Positions 7,624 through 17,700 of a stretch of 64,000 bases of DNA are shown piece by piece (the stretch's first letter is position 1; each line of letters begins with the position of its first letter). Position numbers and translations under genes: made by a program. The stretch comes from Streptomyces pyxinae (lineage in GTDB: Bacteria; Actinomycetota; Actinomycetes; Streptomycetales; Streptomycetaceae): positions 1-64,000 of the forward strand of contig NZ_JANUGQ010000006.1 in assembly GCF_024756275.1 (NCBI RefSeq), read 5' to 3'. Below the pieces are notes generated by a model, which had not been told where the DNA came from, did no database searches, and saw only the letters and a program-made list of their open reading frames with translations.

Positions 7624-7642
7624 TGGATCGTGCGATACAGAT
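7624..7642. promoter_or_regulatory. Candidate TetR operator upstream of the hydrolase
   Basis: The sequence TGGATCGTGCGATACAGAT contains the palindrome ATCG-TG-CGAT. Sixteen of 19 bases match, in inverted orientation, a site upstream of the tetR gene (8254-8272). It lies in the 78-base gap between tetR and the hydrolase. Confidence 0.45.
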
Positions 7643-7658
7643 TTCGGGTACGAAAAAC

Positions 7659-8237
7659 TCACCCGAGAGCGGCCAGCGCGACCTCCACGAGCGGTTCGAG
7701 GGCACGGGCGTCCGGGGTGACCTTCGCGGAGACCAGCAGCCCGTTGAGGAAGGTGACGAAGAAGCCGGCCAGGGCGGACGGGTCGTGCCGGTCCGGGATC
7801 TCCCCCCGCTCGACCGCCACCCGCAGCACCTCGGTGAGCGCCTCCCGGGTGGCCTCCTGCATGTCCCGCACGGTACGGCGGGTCGCCGGGTCCTCCGGCG
7901 CGCGCTCGCAGACGGCGTTGACCGCCAGGCACCCCCGGCCGTCGTGCGCCACGGCGATCCGGATCCGCTCGACCAGCATCGTCCGGATGGCGGAACGGGC
8001 GTCCGCCCCCTCCTCCAGGTCCCGCAGCGCCGCCGCCGCGAGGCTGGTCCGGTAGTGCTCCAGCGCCGCCCGGTACAGACCGTCCTTGTCCTTGAAGGCG
8101 GCATACAGGGAGCCCTGCCCGATGCCGAGGTACGCGGTCAGGTCCCGCACCGACGTGGCCTCGTAGCCACGCGCCCAGAACAGCTCCATCGCGCGACTCA
8201 CCGCCGCCTCGGTGTCGAACTCCCGTGTCCTCGCCAT
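7659..8237 (-). CDS. TetR-family transcriptional regulator
   Basis: 192 aa from the ATG at 8237 (MARTREFD); longer starts upstream would run through the putative operator. The N-terminal helix-turn-helix is typical: GYEATSVRDLTAYLGIGQGSLYAAFKDKDGLY. The C-terminal domain has the CLAVNAVCER segment seen in the TetR_C group that senses electrophiles or small lipophilic ligands. It lies directly upstream of the epoxide-hydrolase-like gene. Two matching palindromes flank it (7624-7642 and 8254-8272), so it most likely represses both itself and the hydrolase. The ligand is unknown. Confidence 0.85.
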   Translation of the reverse strand: MARTREFDTEAAVSRAMELFWARGYEATSVRDLTAYLGIGQGSLYAAFKDKDGLYRAALEHYRTSLAAAALRDLEEGADARSAIRTMLVERIRIAVAHDGRGCLAVNAVCERAPEDPATRRTVRDMQEATREALTEVLRVAVERGEIPDRHDPSALAGFFVTFLNGLLVSAKVTPDARALEPLVEVALAALG

Positions 8238-8253
8238 GAGAAGACCGTAACCC

Positions 8254-8272
8254 ATCTGGATCGCACGTTCAA
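8254..8272. promoter_or_regulatory. Candidate TetR operator upstream of tetR
   Basis: Read on the minus strand, TTGAACGTGCGATCCAGAT matches the site at 7624-7642 at 16 of 19 positions. It lies 17 bases upstream of the tetR start, where a bound repressor would block transcription. Confidence 0.45.
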
Positions 8273-8300
8273 GAAAAATCGTCACTTCTGACGGCACGGC

Positions 8301-9527
8301 TCATCCGGGGTGGACGGCGGCCAGGTGCGCGAGGAGCGGGGCGGCGCCGTCCTCCAGGGCGATGTCCCGGGCGAGCGCGGTCGCCCGGTGGCGGTGGGCC
8401 GGGTCGGTCAGGCAGGCGGTGATGCCCTCGGCGAGGGTCTCGGCGGTGAGGTCCTGGAACGGCAGCGGACGGGGGGCGACGCCCAGTCGGTGCAGCCGGG
8501 ACGCCCAGAACGGCTGGTCGGCCATGACGGGGACGGGCAGCGCGGGCACCCCGGCCCGCAGTCCGGCCCCGGTGGTGCCCGCCCCGGCGTGGTGGACGAC
8601 GGCGGCGGTGCGCGGGAACAGCCAGTCGTGCGGGATGTCACCGATGGCCAGGATGTCGGGGCCACGGCCGGACAGCTCGGCCCACCCGGCCTGCACCACC
8701 GCGCGCACACCGGCTCGCCGCACCGCCCCGGTCACCAGCTCGCTGAGCCGCTCCCCCTGCCCCGGCGCCATGCTGCCGAACCCGATGAACACCGGGGGCG
8801 GGCCGGCCCGGAGGAAGTCGACCAGTTCGGCCGGGGGTCGCCAGCCGTCCGGCCGGGCGGGCCACCAGTAGCCCGACACGCCGACCGAGGGCGGCCAGTC
8901 GTCGGGGCGCGGCACCACCAGGGGGCTGAAGCCGTGGAAGACCGGCCGGTCGTCCGCCGGGCCGTCCGCCGGGTCCGGGGGCGGATCGGCGGGCAGGCCG
9001 AGGCGGGCGCGCAGCCGGGTCACGGCGCCCGCGAAGACCCCTTCCGCGCGCTCCAGCACGTCCCGGCCCGTGGCGAGGTTGCCGGCCGGTCCCGGGTCGT
9101 CGGTGGCGCGCGCGTTGGGGAGCGGGAACTGGCCGGTGGCGAAGGACGGTGTGAGGTAGGTGCCGATCACGGGGATGCCGAACGCCTCGCCGGCGACCCG
9201 GGCGAGCGGTGCCGGGCCGAAGGCGGTGAGCAGCAGATCGGCGCCGCCCGCCACGGCCTCCGCCACTCCGTCCGCGAGCCCCTCCGCGTACGCCCTGGTC
9301 AGCGCCTGGACCTCCGCCCGGGAGGCCGCCCGGGACCAGTCCTGGATCAGCCCCTGCGGGTCGCCCGGCATCGGCCGGTGGTCGAGACCGCACCCGCCGA
9401 CGAGCGCGGCGAAGGACGGGTGGGCGGCCACGGCGACCCGATGGCCCGCGTCCCGCAGGCGCCGCCCCAGACCGGTGAAGGGGGCGACGTCCCCGCGCGA
9501 GCCGGCGGTGATGATCAGAATGCGCAT
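8301..9527 (-). CDS. GT1-family glycosyltransferase
   Basis: 408 aa. The ATG at 9527 is chosen because GGAG lies 8 bases before it; the frame is open further up but over low-complexity DNA. The N-terminus has the Rossmann start MRILIITAGSRGDVAPF seen in macrolide and sterol glycosyltransferases. The C-terminal half carries the nucleotide-sugar donor site HHAGAGTTGAGLRAGVP followed by MADQPFW. Such enzymes move a sugar from a UDP or dTDP donor to a lipophilic acceptor in the cytosol. It stands alone, not in a biosynthetic cluster, so a role in detoxifying or modifying a small molecule is an inference. The acceptor cannot be read from sequence. Confidence 0.85.
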   Translation of the reverse strand: MRILIITAGSRGDVAPFTGLGRRLRDAGHRVAVAAHPSFAALVGGCGLDHRPMPGDPQGLIQDWSRAASRAEVQALTRAYAEGLADGVAEAVAGGADLLLTAFGPAPLARVAGEAFGIPVIGTYLTPSFATGQFPLPNARATDDPGPAGNLATGRDVLERAEGVFAGAVTRLRARLGLPADPPPDPADGPADDRPVFHGFSPLVVPRPDDWPPSVGVSGYWWPARPDGWRPPAELVDFLRAGPPPVFIGFGSMAPGQGERLSELVTGAVRRAGVRAVVQAGWAELSGRGPDILAIGDIPHDWLFPRTAAVVHHAGAGTTGAGLRAGVPALPVPVMADQPFWASRLHRLGVAPRPLPFQDLTAETLAEGITACLTDPAHRHRATALARDIALEDGAAPLLAHLAAVHPG

Positions 9528-9944
9528 GGGGTGATTCTCCCCAGCACCCACGACGCCTCGGCTGCCGCCGGGCCGCCGCCCGGGCACCCGGCGCTCGGCG
9601 CCGTCGGGACCGCCGCCCGCCCGGGCGGTCACCGTCATACCCACCGCCCGGCGCTCGTCATTCGGTCCGCCCGTCGCTCGCCGGCCGTCGTCCGTCGCCG
9701 TCCGTCATCCGTCGTCCGTCGCCTGCCGTTCGCCGCCCGCCCGGGCGCCCGGCGCTCGCCGTACATCGCCCGGAGCCCGGTGCCTGCCGCCCGGCGCCTG
9801 TCACCCGCCGTCCGTCGCCTGTCGTTCACCACCTGCCGCACGGTCCGCCCGGTCACCGGCACCGGTCACCGGCACCGGTCGCCGGGTACGGGCCTGGTAC
9901 CGGCCGGAGCCGGTCCGTCACCGGGTCGGCCGGGCCGGCTCCGG
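9528..9944. repeat. Intergenic low-complexity region with short repeats
   Basis: This is 417 bases without a convincing gene. Positions about 9680-9820 are dense in the heptamer CCGTCGT/CGTCCGT, and 9850-9885 holds almost three copies of the 13-mer CGGTCACCGGCAC. The promoter of the glycosyltransferase must lie at its left end and the 3' end of the DUF4188 gene at its right end. The repeats can form hairpins that may end transcription. Confidence 0.4.
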
Positions 9945-10427
9945 TCAGCCCGCGAGACGCTCGGCGGCCCGCTCGCCGCGCCGCCCGACCGGCTGGATCC
10001 CGTACGCCTCGCCCAGCCCGGTCGGCGGCATGGCGTGGTAGACCGCCTCGTACGAGCCCGCCGGCACGAGGTACGTCTCGTGCCAGATGCCGACGCTCCC
10101 CGCTCCGCCGCGCGCGTGGCGGTTGAACGCCGCCCAGGCGGGGCGGTGCCTGCGGTCCGGGTCGGAGGCGTAGGCGAGCAGCTTCTCGCGCGACTCCCAG
10201 TACTGGACGATCGTGAAGCTGCGGGGGCCGCTCGCGTACCGCCCGTATCCCAGCAGCCCGCCGCCCTCCTCGCGCGCGAGTTCCCTGAGCATGCGCGGCA
10301 TGGCCGTGAGGACGGGCAGCCAGTGCCGCACCGACCGCCAGCGGTTGATCCGCATGCCGATGAGGAAGACCACCACGTCCCCCTCGGCCGTCGTCGTGAC
10401 CCGTTCCGTTGTCGGTGCCGTACCCAT
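9945..10427 (-). CDS. DUF4188 domain protein
   Basis: 160 aa from the ATG at 10427, with GGGGG six bases before it. The whole length fits DUF4188: MRINRWRSVRHWLPVL, RMLRELAREE, GLLGYGRY, IVQYWESREKLLAYA, WHETYLVPAGSYEAVY and GLGEAYG. The fold resembles dimeric ferredoxin-like monooxygenase proteins, and some relatives act on haem or aldoximes. No reaction can be assigned here. It is divergent from a MerR regulator, with two palindromes between, so it is almost certainly that regulator's target. Confidence 0.8.
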   Translation of the reverse strand: MGTAPTTERVTTTAEGDVVVFLIGMRINRWRSVRHWLPVLTAMPRMLRELAREEGGGLLGYGRYASGPRSFTIVQYWESREKLLAYASDPDRRHRPAWAAFNRHARGGAGSVGIWHETYLVPAGSYEAVYHAMPPTGLGEAYGIQPVGRRGERAAERLAG

Positions 10428-10455
10428 GTCGTTCCCCCAGTCCGTCGGCCCGTCG

Positions 10456-10499
10456 TTGGATAGCGACGCTATCCATGTTTGGATAGTGACAGTATCCAA
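10456..10499. promoter_or_regulatory. Two MerR-type operators between DUF4188 and merR genes
   Basis: GGATAGCGACGCTATCC (10458-10474) is a perfect palindrome of 7-bp arms around GAC. GGATAGTGACAGTATCC (10481-10497) is its near copy, 23 bases away. Both lie between the divergent starts, the second just before the merR ribosome-binding site. The form fits a MerR protein that controls both directions. Confidence 0.6.
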
Positions 10500-10516
10500 G
10501 GGAGGGCGCAAGAGGA

Positions 10517-11206
10517 ATGCGACTGGCCGAGCTGAGCGAGCGCAGCGGGGTGTCGACCGCCACGATCAAGTACTACCTGCGGGAGGGGCTGCTCCAGCCC
10601 GGCCACCGGGTCACCGCCACCCAGGCCGCGTACGGCGAGGAGCACCTGCGCCGGCTGCGTCTGGTGCGGGCGCTGATCCAGATCGGCAAGGTGCCGGTGG
10701 CCGTCGCGCGGGACGTGATCGCCGCCGCCGAGGACACGTCGCTGGACCATCACATGCGGCTCGGCGCGGCCACCCGGGCGCTGCCGCACCCCCCGGGGCC
10801 CGCGGCGGACGACGAGGCGACCGGGGCGGCGCGCCGGTCGGTGGACGCGCTCCTGGAACAACTGGGCTGGCAGGACCCGCACGACGAGCCCTCCCCCGCC
10901 CTCGGCACGCTCGTCACCTCCGTCGCCGCGCTCGCCCGCCTCGGCTATCCCTGCGACGCCGCGCATCTGCTGCCGTACGGCCGCCTCGCCGCCGAACTCG
11001 CCGTGGCCGACCTGGACACGGTCGAGGAACGGCCCACGGCGGCCGGGCAGATCGAGGCGGCCGTCGCCCTGACCGTGCTGTACGAACCGGTGCTGCTCAG
11101 CCTGCGCAGGCTGGCCCACATCCAGGAGTCGGCCCGGCGGTTCGGGGGGCAGGAGGTCCGGCCGGGGCGGTCCGCCGGCCCGGATCAGGCAGCGACGGGG
11201 GCCTGA
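10517..11206 (+). CDS. MerR-family transcriptional regulator
   Basis: 229 aa from the ATG at 10517, with GGGAGG upstream. The N-terminus is a MerR winged helix: MRLAELSERSGVSTATIKYY, then YGEEHLRRLRLVRALIQIG. The long C-terminal half is helical and has no Cys pair, so it is not a metal sensor of the classical kind and may bind an organic ligand. It is divergent from the DUF4188 gene across two palindromes. It converges with fruA, and their stop codons are only 13 bases apart. Confidence 0.85.
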   Translation: MRLAELSERSGVSTATIKYYLREGLLQPGHRVTATQAAYGEEHLRRLRLVRALIQIGKVPVAVARDVIAAAEDTSLDHHMRLGAATRALPHPPGPAADDEATGAARRSVDALLEQLGWQDPHDEPSPALGTLVTSVAALARLGYPCDAAHLLPYGRLAAELAVADLDTVEERPTAAGQIEAAVALTVLYEPVLLSLRRLAHIQESARRFGGQEVRPGRSAGPDQAATGA

Positions 11207-11219
11207 TCGGAGGCCGCGA

Positions 11220-11225
<6 letters not shown>
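11201..11225. terminator. Shared bidirectional hairpin at merR/fruA 3' ends
   Basis: An 8-bp perfect inverted repeat GCCTGATC / GATCAGGC with a 9-base loop spans both converging stop codons. It has no U-run. It is the only structure available in the 13-base gap and could serve both transcripts. Confidence 0.45.
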
Positions 11226-13372
<2,147 letters not shown>

Positions 13373-13376
<4 letters not shown>

Positions 13377-14332
13377 CGCGGGCTCCCTTGCTCGCTCAGC
13401 TCTCGGCCGAGAGGTACGTCGGTGGTCACGGTGACCGCCGACGGGTCCAGATCGCGCGGGGCCGGCATCGCGCTGCCGGGCAGCCGGACGGCCGCCGCGC
13501 CGTGGGCGACCGCCGCCGCCAGGGCCGCCGGGCCGGTCCCGCCCGCCGCGAGGAACCCGGCGAGGGAGGCGTCGCCCGCGCCGACGTTGCTGCGGACGGC
13601 TCCGGCGGGCACCTCGGCGTACCCGTAGTGGGTGCCGTCGGCGGAGACCAGCAACTGGCCGTCGGCGCCCAGGCTGGCGAGGACCGCCCCGGCACCGGCC
13701 GCCCGGAGTTCGCCCGCCGCCCGGACCGCGTCCCCGACGGTGACCAGGGGCCGGCCGACGGCTGCGGCCAGCTCGTCGGCGTTGGGCTTCACCACGTCCG
13801 GCCGGGCGGCCAGCGCGGCCGGGAGGGCCGGGCCCGAGGTGTCCAGGGCGATCCGGGCGCCGTGGCCGTGGGCCCGGGTGACCAGCTCGGCGTACCACTC
13901 GGGAGCGAGGCCGCGCGGCAGACTGCCGCAGCAGGCGATCCAGCCGGCCGTGGCGGCCCGGGCGGCGACGGCGGCGAGCAGCGCCTCCGACTCGGCGGGG
14001 GTCAGTTCGGGGCCGGGCGCGTTGATCTTGGTGAGGGTGGCGTCGGGCTCCGCGAGGGCGATGTTGGAGCGGGTGTGCCCGGCGACCGGTACGCCCGCCA
14101 CCTCGATGCCCTGCGCGGCGAGCAGCTCCGCGACCAGTGCGCCCGGGGCGCCGCCGAGCGGCAGTACGGCGACCGTGCGGTGCCCGGCGGCGGCGAGCGC
14201 GCGGGAGACGTTGACGCCCTTGCCGCCCGGGTCCATCCGCTCGCCGGCCGCGCGCAGCACCTCGCCGCGCGCCAGGCCGGGGACCTCGTACGTCCGGTCC
14301 AGGGACGGGTTGGGGGTGACGGTGAGGATCAT
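13373..14332 (-). CDS. fruK: 1-phosphofructokinase
   Basis: 319 aa. It phosphorylates fructose 1-phosphate with ATP to fructose 1,6-bisphosphate and so feeds PTS-imported fructose into glycolysis. PfkB-family marks are the N-terminal MILTVTPNPSLDRTYEV, the first signature region GGKGVNVSRALAAAG, and the second signature with the catalytic Asp in NVGAGDASLAGF. Its start overlaps the fruR stop and its stop overlaps the fruA start, both as ATGA, so the three genes are one tightly coupled operon. Confidence 0.94.
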
Positions 14333-15090
14333 GCGCGTACGACATCCGTTCCGGCCGCCGTGAGCGCGGCGGCGTCCTCCGGGCCGAGCCCGCTGTCGGT
14401 GATGAGCAGATCGACGTCGGCGAGGTCCCCGAAGCGGGCGAAGTGCTCCTGGCCGTGCTTGGCGGAGTCCGCGAGCAGCACCACCCGGCGGGCGGCGGCG
14501 ATGACGGCCCGCTTGACGGCGGCCTCGGCCAGGTCGGGGGTGGTCAGCCCGTGCGCGGCGGAGAAGCCGTTGGCGCCGAGGAAGGCGACATCGGCGCGGA
14601 CCTGCCCGTACGCGCCGAGCGCCCAGGCGTCCACGGCGGCCCGGGTGCGCTGCCGGACCCGGCCGCCGACCAGGTGCAGGGCGATGCCCGGGTGGTCCGC
14701 GAGCCGGAAGGCGGCGGGCAGCGCGTGGGTGACCACGGTGAGCGTCCGGTCCAGCGGTACGCACTCGGCCAGCCGGGCCACGGTGGAGCCGGCGTCCAGC
14801 AGGACGGTGCCGCCCTCGGGCAGCTCCGCCAGGGCGGCCCGGGCGATCCGGTCCTTCTCGTCGGCGGCGGTGGACTCGCGCTCCGCGAGGTCGGGCTCGA
14901 AGTCGAGCCGCCCGGCGGGGATGGCGCCGCCGTGCACCCGGCGGACCAGACCGGCGCGGTCCAGCTGCTTGAGGTCGCGCCGGATGGTCTCGGCGGTGAC
15001 CTGGAACTCCTCGGCCAGCGAGAGCACCTCGACCCGGCCGCTGTCGCGGGCGAGGCGGAGGATCTGCTGCTGGCGCTCGGGGGCGTACAT
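14329..15090 (-). CDS. fruR: DeoR-family repressor of the fructose operon
   Basis: 253 aa from the ATG at 15090. The N-terminus is a DeoR winged helix (MYAPERQQQILRLARDSGRV, then TAETIRRDLKQLDRAGLVRRVHGGA). The C-terminal sugar-phosphate sensor domain has DEKDRIARAAL, LLDAGSTVARLA and FLGANGFSAAHGLTTPD. As first gene of the operon it should be autoregulated, with fructose 1-phosphate the expected inducer from family knowledge. Three 10-base direct repeats (15171-15200) lie upstream and are a candidate binding site. Confidence 0.9.
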   Translation of the reverse strand: MYAPERQQQILRLARDSGRVEVLSLAEEFQVTAETIRRDLKQLDRAGLVRRVHGGAIPAGRLDFEPDLAERESTAADEKDRIARAALAELPEGGTVLLDAGSTVARLAECVPLDRTLTVVTHALPAAFRLADHPGIALHLVGGRVRQRTRAAVDAWALGAYGQVRADVAFLGANGFSAAHGLTTPDLAEAAVKRAVIAAARRVVLLADSAKHGQEHFARFGDLADVDLLITDSGLGPEDAAALTAAGTDVVRA

Positions 15091-15170
15091 GTGGATATGC
15101 GTCCGTTCGATGCCCGAGTATGTGGTTTCACTGTCAGGCTACGGCCATCCTGGCGGAAAGTAAACACGTT

Positions 15171-15200
15171 CGGGCACGTCCGGGCACATGTGGGCACGGG
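15171..15200. promoter_or_regulatory. Three helically phased direct repeats upstream of fruR
   Basis: Three decamers of the form (C/T)GGGCAC(N3) follow one another at 15171, 15181 and 15191, exactly one helical turn apart, 81 bases before the fruR start. DeoR proteins often bind repeated half-sites, so this is a candidate FruR operator. Confidence 0.45.
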
Positions 15201-15247
15201 GGGACGTGGGCGCCCGGGCGTGCGCCCCGGCGCGGGCGGACGCGCGA

Positions 15248-15280
15248 GAGCCCGGTCCGTGGGAGACACGAACCGGGCTC
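15248..15280. terminator. Strong hairpin downstream of hrdD
   Basis: GAGCCCGGT pairs with ACCGGGCTC, and CGTG pairs with CACG across one mismatch, around a GGAGA loop. It lies 204 bases after the hrdD stop on the minus strand. It has no U-run, as is common for GC-rich actinomycete terminators. Confidence 0.5.
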
Positions 15281-15305
15281 CGGAAGCGGGGCCGGGGGCC
15301 GGGAA

Positions 15306-15395
15306 GGCCAGAGGCGCCCGGAGGTCCAGGCGGGCCAGAGGGACCCGGAAGGCCAGAGGCGCCCGGAGGTCCAGGAGGGCCACAGGGACCCGGGG
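15306..15395. repeat. 45-bp tandem repeat, two copies
   Basis: Two copies of a 45-base unit beginning GGCCAGAGGCGCCCGGAG follow head to tail (15306-15350 and 15351-15395), differing at about four positions. Read on the minus strand they would encode collagen-like Gly-Pro-Pro triplets, but no translation signals support a gene. The repeats fill the hrdD-fruR gap together with the hairpin at 15248. Confidence 0.6.
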
Positions 15396-15483
15396 CCCGG
15401 AGGGCCAGACGGGTCGAAGGCGGGCAGGCGGACCGGTGGGCCGGGGGCACCGGCGGGCCGGGGGCACCGGCGGGCCGGGCGGG

Positions 15484-16494
15484 TCAGGCGGCGGCGTCGA
15501 AGCCGGTGTCGCGGGCCATCCGCTTCAGTTCGAGAAGGGCGTGCTTCTCTATCTGGCGGATGCGCTCCCGGGTCAGCCCGTGCTCCTTGCCGACCTCGGT
15601 CAGGGTGCGCTCGCGGCCGTCCTCGATGCCGTACCGCATCCGGATGATGGAGGCCGTACGGTGATCGAGCTTGCCGATCAGGTCGTCCAGCTCCTCGCTG
15701 CGCAGCAGCGTCAGGACGGACTGCTCGGGCGAGACGGCGGAGGTGTCCTCCAGCAGATCACCGAACTGGGTCTCACCGGCGTCGTCCACCGACATGTTCA
15801 GCGAGACCGGGTCGCGCGCCCAGTCGAGGACGTCGGTGATCCGCTCCGGGGAGGAACCCAGGTCCTCGGCTATCTCACCGGCCTCCGGGTCGCGCCCGTG
15901 CTCGCGGTTGAACTCCCGCTGCACGCGCCGGATCCGGCCCAGCTCCTCCACCAGGTGGACGGGGAGCCGGATGGTGCGCGACTGGTCGGCGATGGAGCGG
16001 GTGATGGCCTGCCGGATCCACCAGGTGGCGTACGTGGAGAACTTGAAGCCCTTGGTGTAGTCGAACTTCTCCACCGCGCGCACCAGGCCCGCGTTGCCCT
16101 CCTGGATCAGGTCGAGCAGGGGCAGCCCGCTGCGCGGGTAGCGCCGGGCGACCGCGACCACCAGCCGGAGGTTGGAGCGGATGAAGACGTCCTTCGCCCG
16201 CTCGCCCTCCTCCACCAGGCGCTCCAGCTCCGCACGGCTCGCGCTCGCGGCCGCCGAGCCCTCTTCGGCGCCGGCCTCGCCGTCCAGGATCTGGCGGGCG
16301 TAGACGCCGGCCTCGATCGTCTGGGACAGCTCGACCTCCTTGGCGGCGTCGAGCAGCGGCGTACGGGCGATCTCGTCGAGGTACATGCCGACCAGGTCGC
16401 GGTCGGCGATCTCCCCGCCCACGGCGCGAACGCTGCTGGCCCGGTCGGTGCCACCCTTGGCGGACTCCCGACGGGCGACGGCACGGGTTGCCAT
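15484..16494 (-). CDS. hrdD: RNA polymerase sigma factor, HrdD type
   Basis: 336 aa. The ATG at 16494 has an AAGGGAG site five bases before it. It is a group 2 sigma-70 factor with region 1.2 (DLVGMYLDEIARTPLL), region 2 (LIQEGNAGLVRAVEKFDY then FSTYATWWIRQAI), region 3 and region 4.2 (RTLTEVGKEHGLTRERIRQI). It lacks the long N-terminal extension of the principal factor HrdB. Size, the MATRAVARRES start and its place next to the fru operon all match HrdD of Streptomyces coelicolor. HrdD is non-essential there and is known to be transcribed by stress ECF factors. A matching SigR-type promoter is visible at 16556-16582. Confidence 0.85.
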   Translation of the reverse strand: MATRAVARRESAKGGTDRASSVRAVGGEIADRDLVGMYLDEIARTPLLDAAKEVELSQTIEAGVYARQILDGEAGAEEGSAAASASRAELERLVEEGERAKDVFIRSNLRLVVAVARRYPRSGLPLLDLIQEGNAGLVRAVEKFDYTKGFKFSTYATWWIRQAITRSIADQSRTIRLPVHLVEELGRIRRVQREFNREHGRDPEAGEIAEDLGSSPERITDVLDWARDPVSLNMSVDDAGETQFGDLLEDTSAVSPEQSVLTLLRSEELDDLIGKLDHRTASIIRMRYGIEDGRERTLTEVGKEHGLTRERIRQIEKHALLELKRMARDTGFDAAA

Positions 16495-16555
16495 GCGAGC
16501 TCCCTTGCTGAGTAGGTCGCGACACCCTTGCGGGTGCCCTGCATCCGGTGGAAAC

Positions 16556-16582
16556 AACGTCTGGAATCCGGACACAATTCCC
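16556..16582 (-). promoter_or_regulatory. SigR-type promoter upstream of hrdD
   Basis: On the minus strand GGGAAT (16577-16582) is followed after exactly 18 bases by GTT (16556-16558). This is the consensus of the thiol-stress factor SigR (GGAAT-N18-GTT). It is about 62 bases upstream of the start codon. hrdD is a known SigR target in Streptomyces. Confidence 0.65.
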
Positions 16583-16772
16583 ATGCGGGGCGGGCATTTC
16601 CGCGATCATGCAGTACCCTGTCCGGCTTCCCGGGCGGCTCCGGTTCCCCGCGTACGCCGTTCCCGCAGGTCAGCCACGACGGACGCGGCCCCGGCGACCG
16701 GACGGCCGCCCGCACCGGTGAGATGGCCGTCACACCCGAGTCAGGCGGGTACCCGCCGTTCGGCGGAGGGAA

Positions 16773-17597
16773 TCACCCGAACTGGAGCGAGCGCTTCGCC
16801 AGGCCCAGCCAGAAGCCGTCGATGACACTGCGGCCGTCCGCCAGGTCCCCGGCGGCCTCGGCGGCGCCCAGGGTGACGAAGAGCGGGGCGAAGTGTTCGG
16901 TACGCGGATGGGCGAGCCGCCCGGCCGGCGCCTTGTGCTCGAAGTCCAGCAGGGCGTCCACGTCCCCGGCGGCCAGCGCGTCCCGCCCCCAGTGGTCGAA
17001 CTCGGCCGACCAGCCGGGCACCCCGGGCCCGGTGTGCCGGAGCGCGGCCAGGTTGTGGGTGAAGAAGCCGCTGCCGACGATCAGCACGCCCTCGTCCCGG
17101 AGCGGCGCCAGCCTGCGGCCGGTCTCCATCAGCCCGGCCGGGTCGAGGGTGGGCAGCGAGACCTGGAGGACCGGGATGTCGGCGTCCGGGTACATCTCGA
17201 CCAGCGGTACGTACGCCCCGTGGTCCAGTCCCCGGTCCGGCATGTCCTGCACCGGGGTGCCGGGCGCCCGCAGCAGCCCCCGGACCGCCTCGGCCAGCGC
17301 GGGCGCGCCGGGGGCGGCGTACCGGACCCGGTAATAGTGCTCGGGGAAGCCCCAGAAGTCGTACACCAGGGGCAGCGTGGTGGTGGCGCCCAGGGCCAGC
17401 GGGGCCTCCTCCCAGTGGGCGGACACCACCAGGACGGCGGTGGGGCGGGGCAGGGTACGCGCCCAGGCGGCGAGCTGGCCGGGCCAGACCGGGTCGTCGG
17501 CGAGCGGCGGGGCGCCGTGCGAGAGGTAGAGCGCGGGCATGCGGCCGGCGGGGGGTGCGGGTGTGGCGGGCACGGGGACGGAGAGAGGGGTGGGCAT
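16773..17597 (-). CDS. Class III extradiol dioxygenase, 4,5-DOPA dioxygenase (DODA) type
   Basis: 274 aa from the ATG at 17597, preceded by AGGGAG. It has the LigB-fold marks of the YgiD/DODA family: LYLSHGAPP, VVSAHWEEAP, YDFWGFPEHYY, GLDHGAYVPL, GSGFFTHNL and HPRTEHFAPLFVTLGAA. The His residues bind a divalent metal. The family opens aromatic catechol rings next to the hydroxyls, but the physiological substrate in bacteria is usually unknown. The gene is divergent from a MarR regulator, and their shared promoter has two inverted copies of one motif. The enzyme is likely induced by an aromatic compound. Confidence 0.88.
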   Translation of the reverse strand: MPTPLSVPVPATPAPPAGRMPALYLSHGAPPLADDPVWPGQLAAWARTLPRPTAVLVVSAHWEEAPLALGATTTLPLVYDFWGFPEHYYRVRYAAPGAPALAEAVRGLLRAPGTPVQDMPDRGLDHGAYVPLVEMYPDADIPVLQVSLPTLDPAGLMETGRRLAPLRDEGVLIVGSGFFTHNLAALRHTGPGVPGWSAEFDHWGRDALAAGDVDALLDFEHKAPAGRLAHPRTEHFAPLFVTLGAAEAAGDLADGRSVIDGFWLGLAKRSLQFG

Positions 17598-17631
17598 GGG
17601 CGGGCTCCCTGATGGGCTGCGAGGGTCAACA

Positions 17632-17691
17632 CTTGAAAGTTAAACCTTCGCTTTATCATCCGCCTCGGTGCTGGATATTTCAACATTCAAG
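17632..17691. promoter_or_regulatory. Two inverted MarR-operator-like sites between dioxygenase and marR
   Basis: CTTGAAAGTTAAA (17632-17644) and, on the other strand, CTTGAATGTTGAAA (17678-17691) are near copies facing each other within the divergent promoter. The second overlaps the presumed marR promoter and ribosome-binding site. The region is notably AT-rich compared with its surroundings. Confidence 0.5.
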
Positions 17692-17700
17692 GGACGTACA

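Noticed and set aside
15139..15450. Collagen-like Gly-Pro-Pro protein on the minus strand
   Set aside because: The triplets arise from the 45-bp tandem repeat. There is no ribosome-binding site, and the frame crosses the putative fruR operator and the hairpin.
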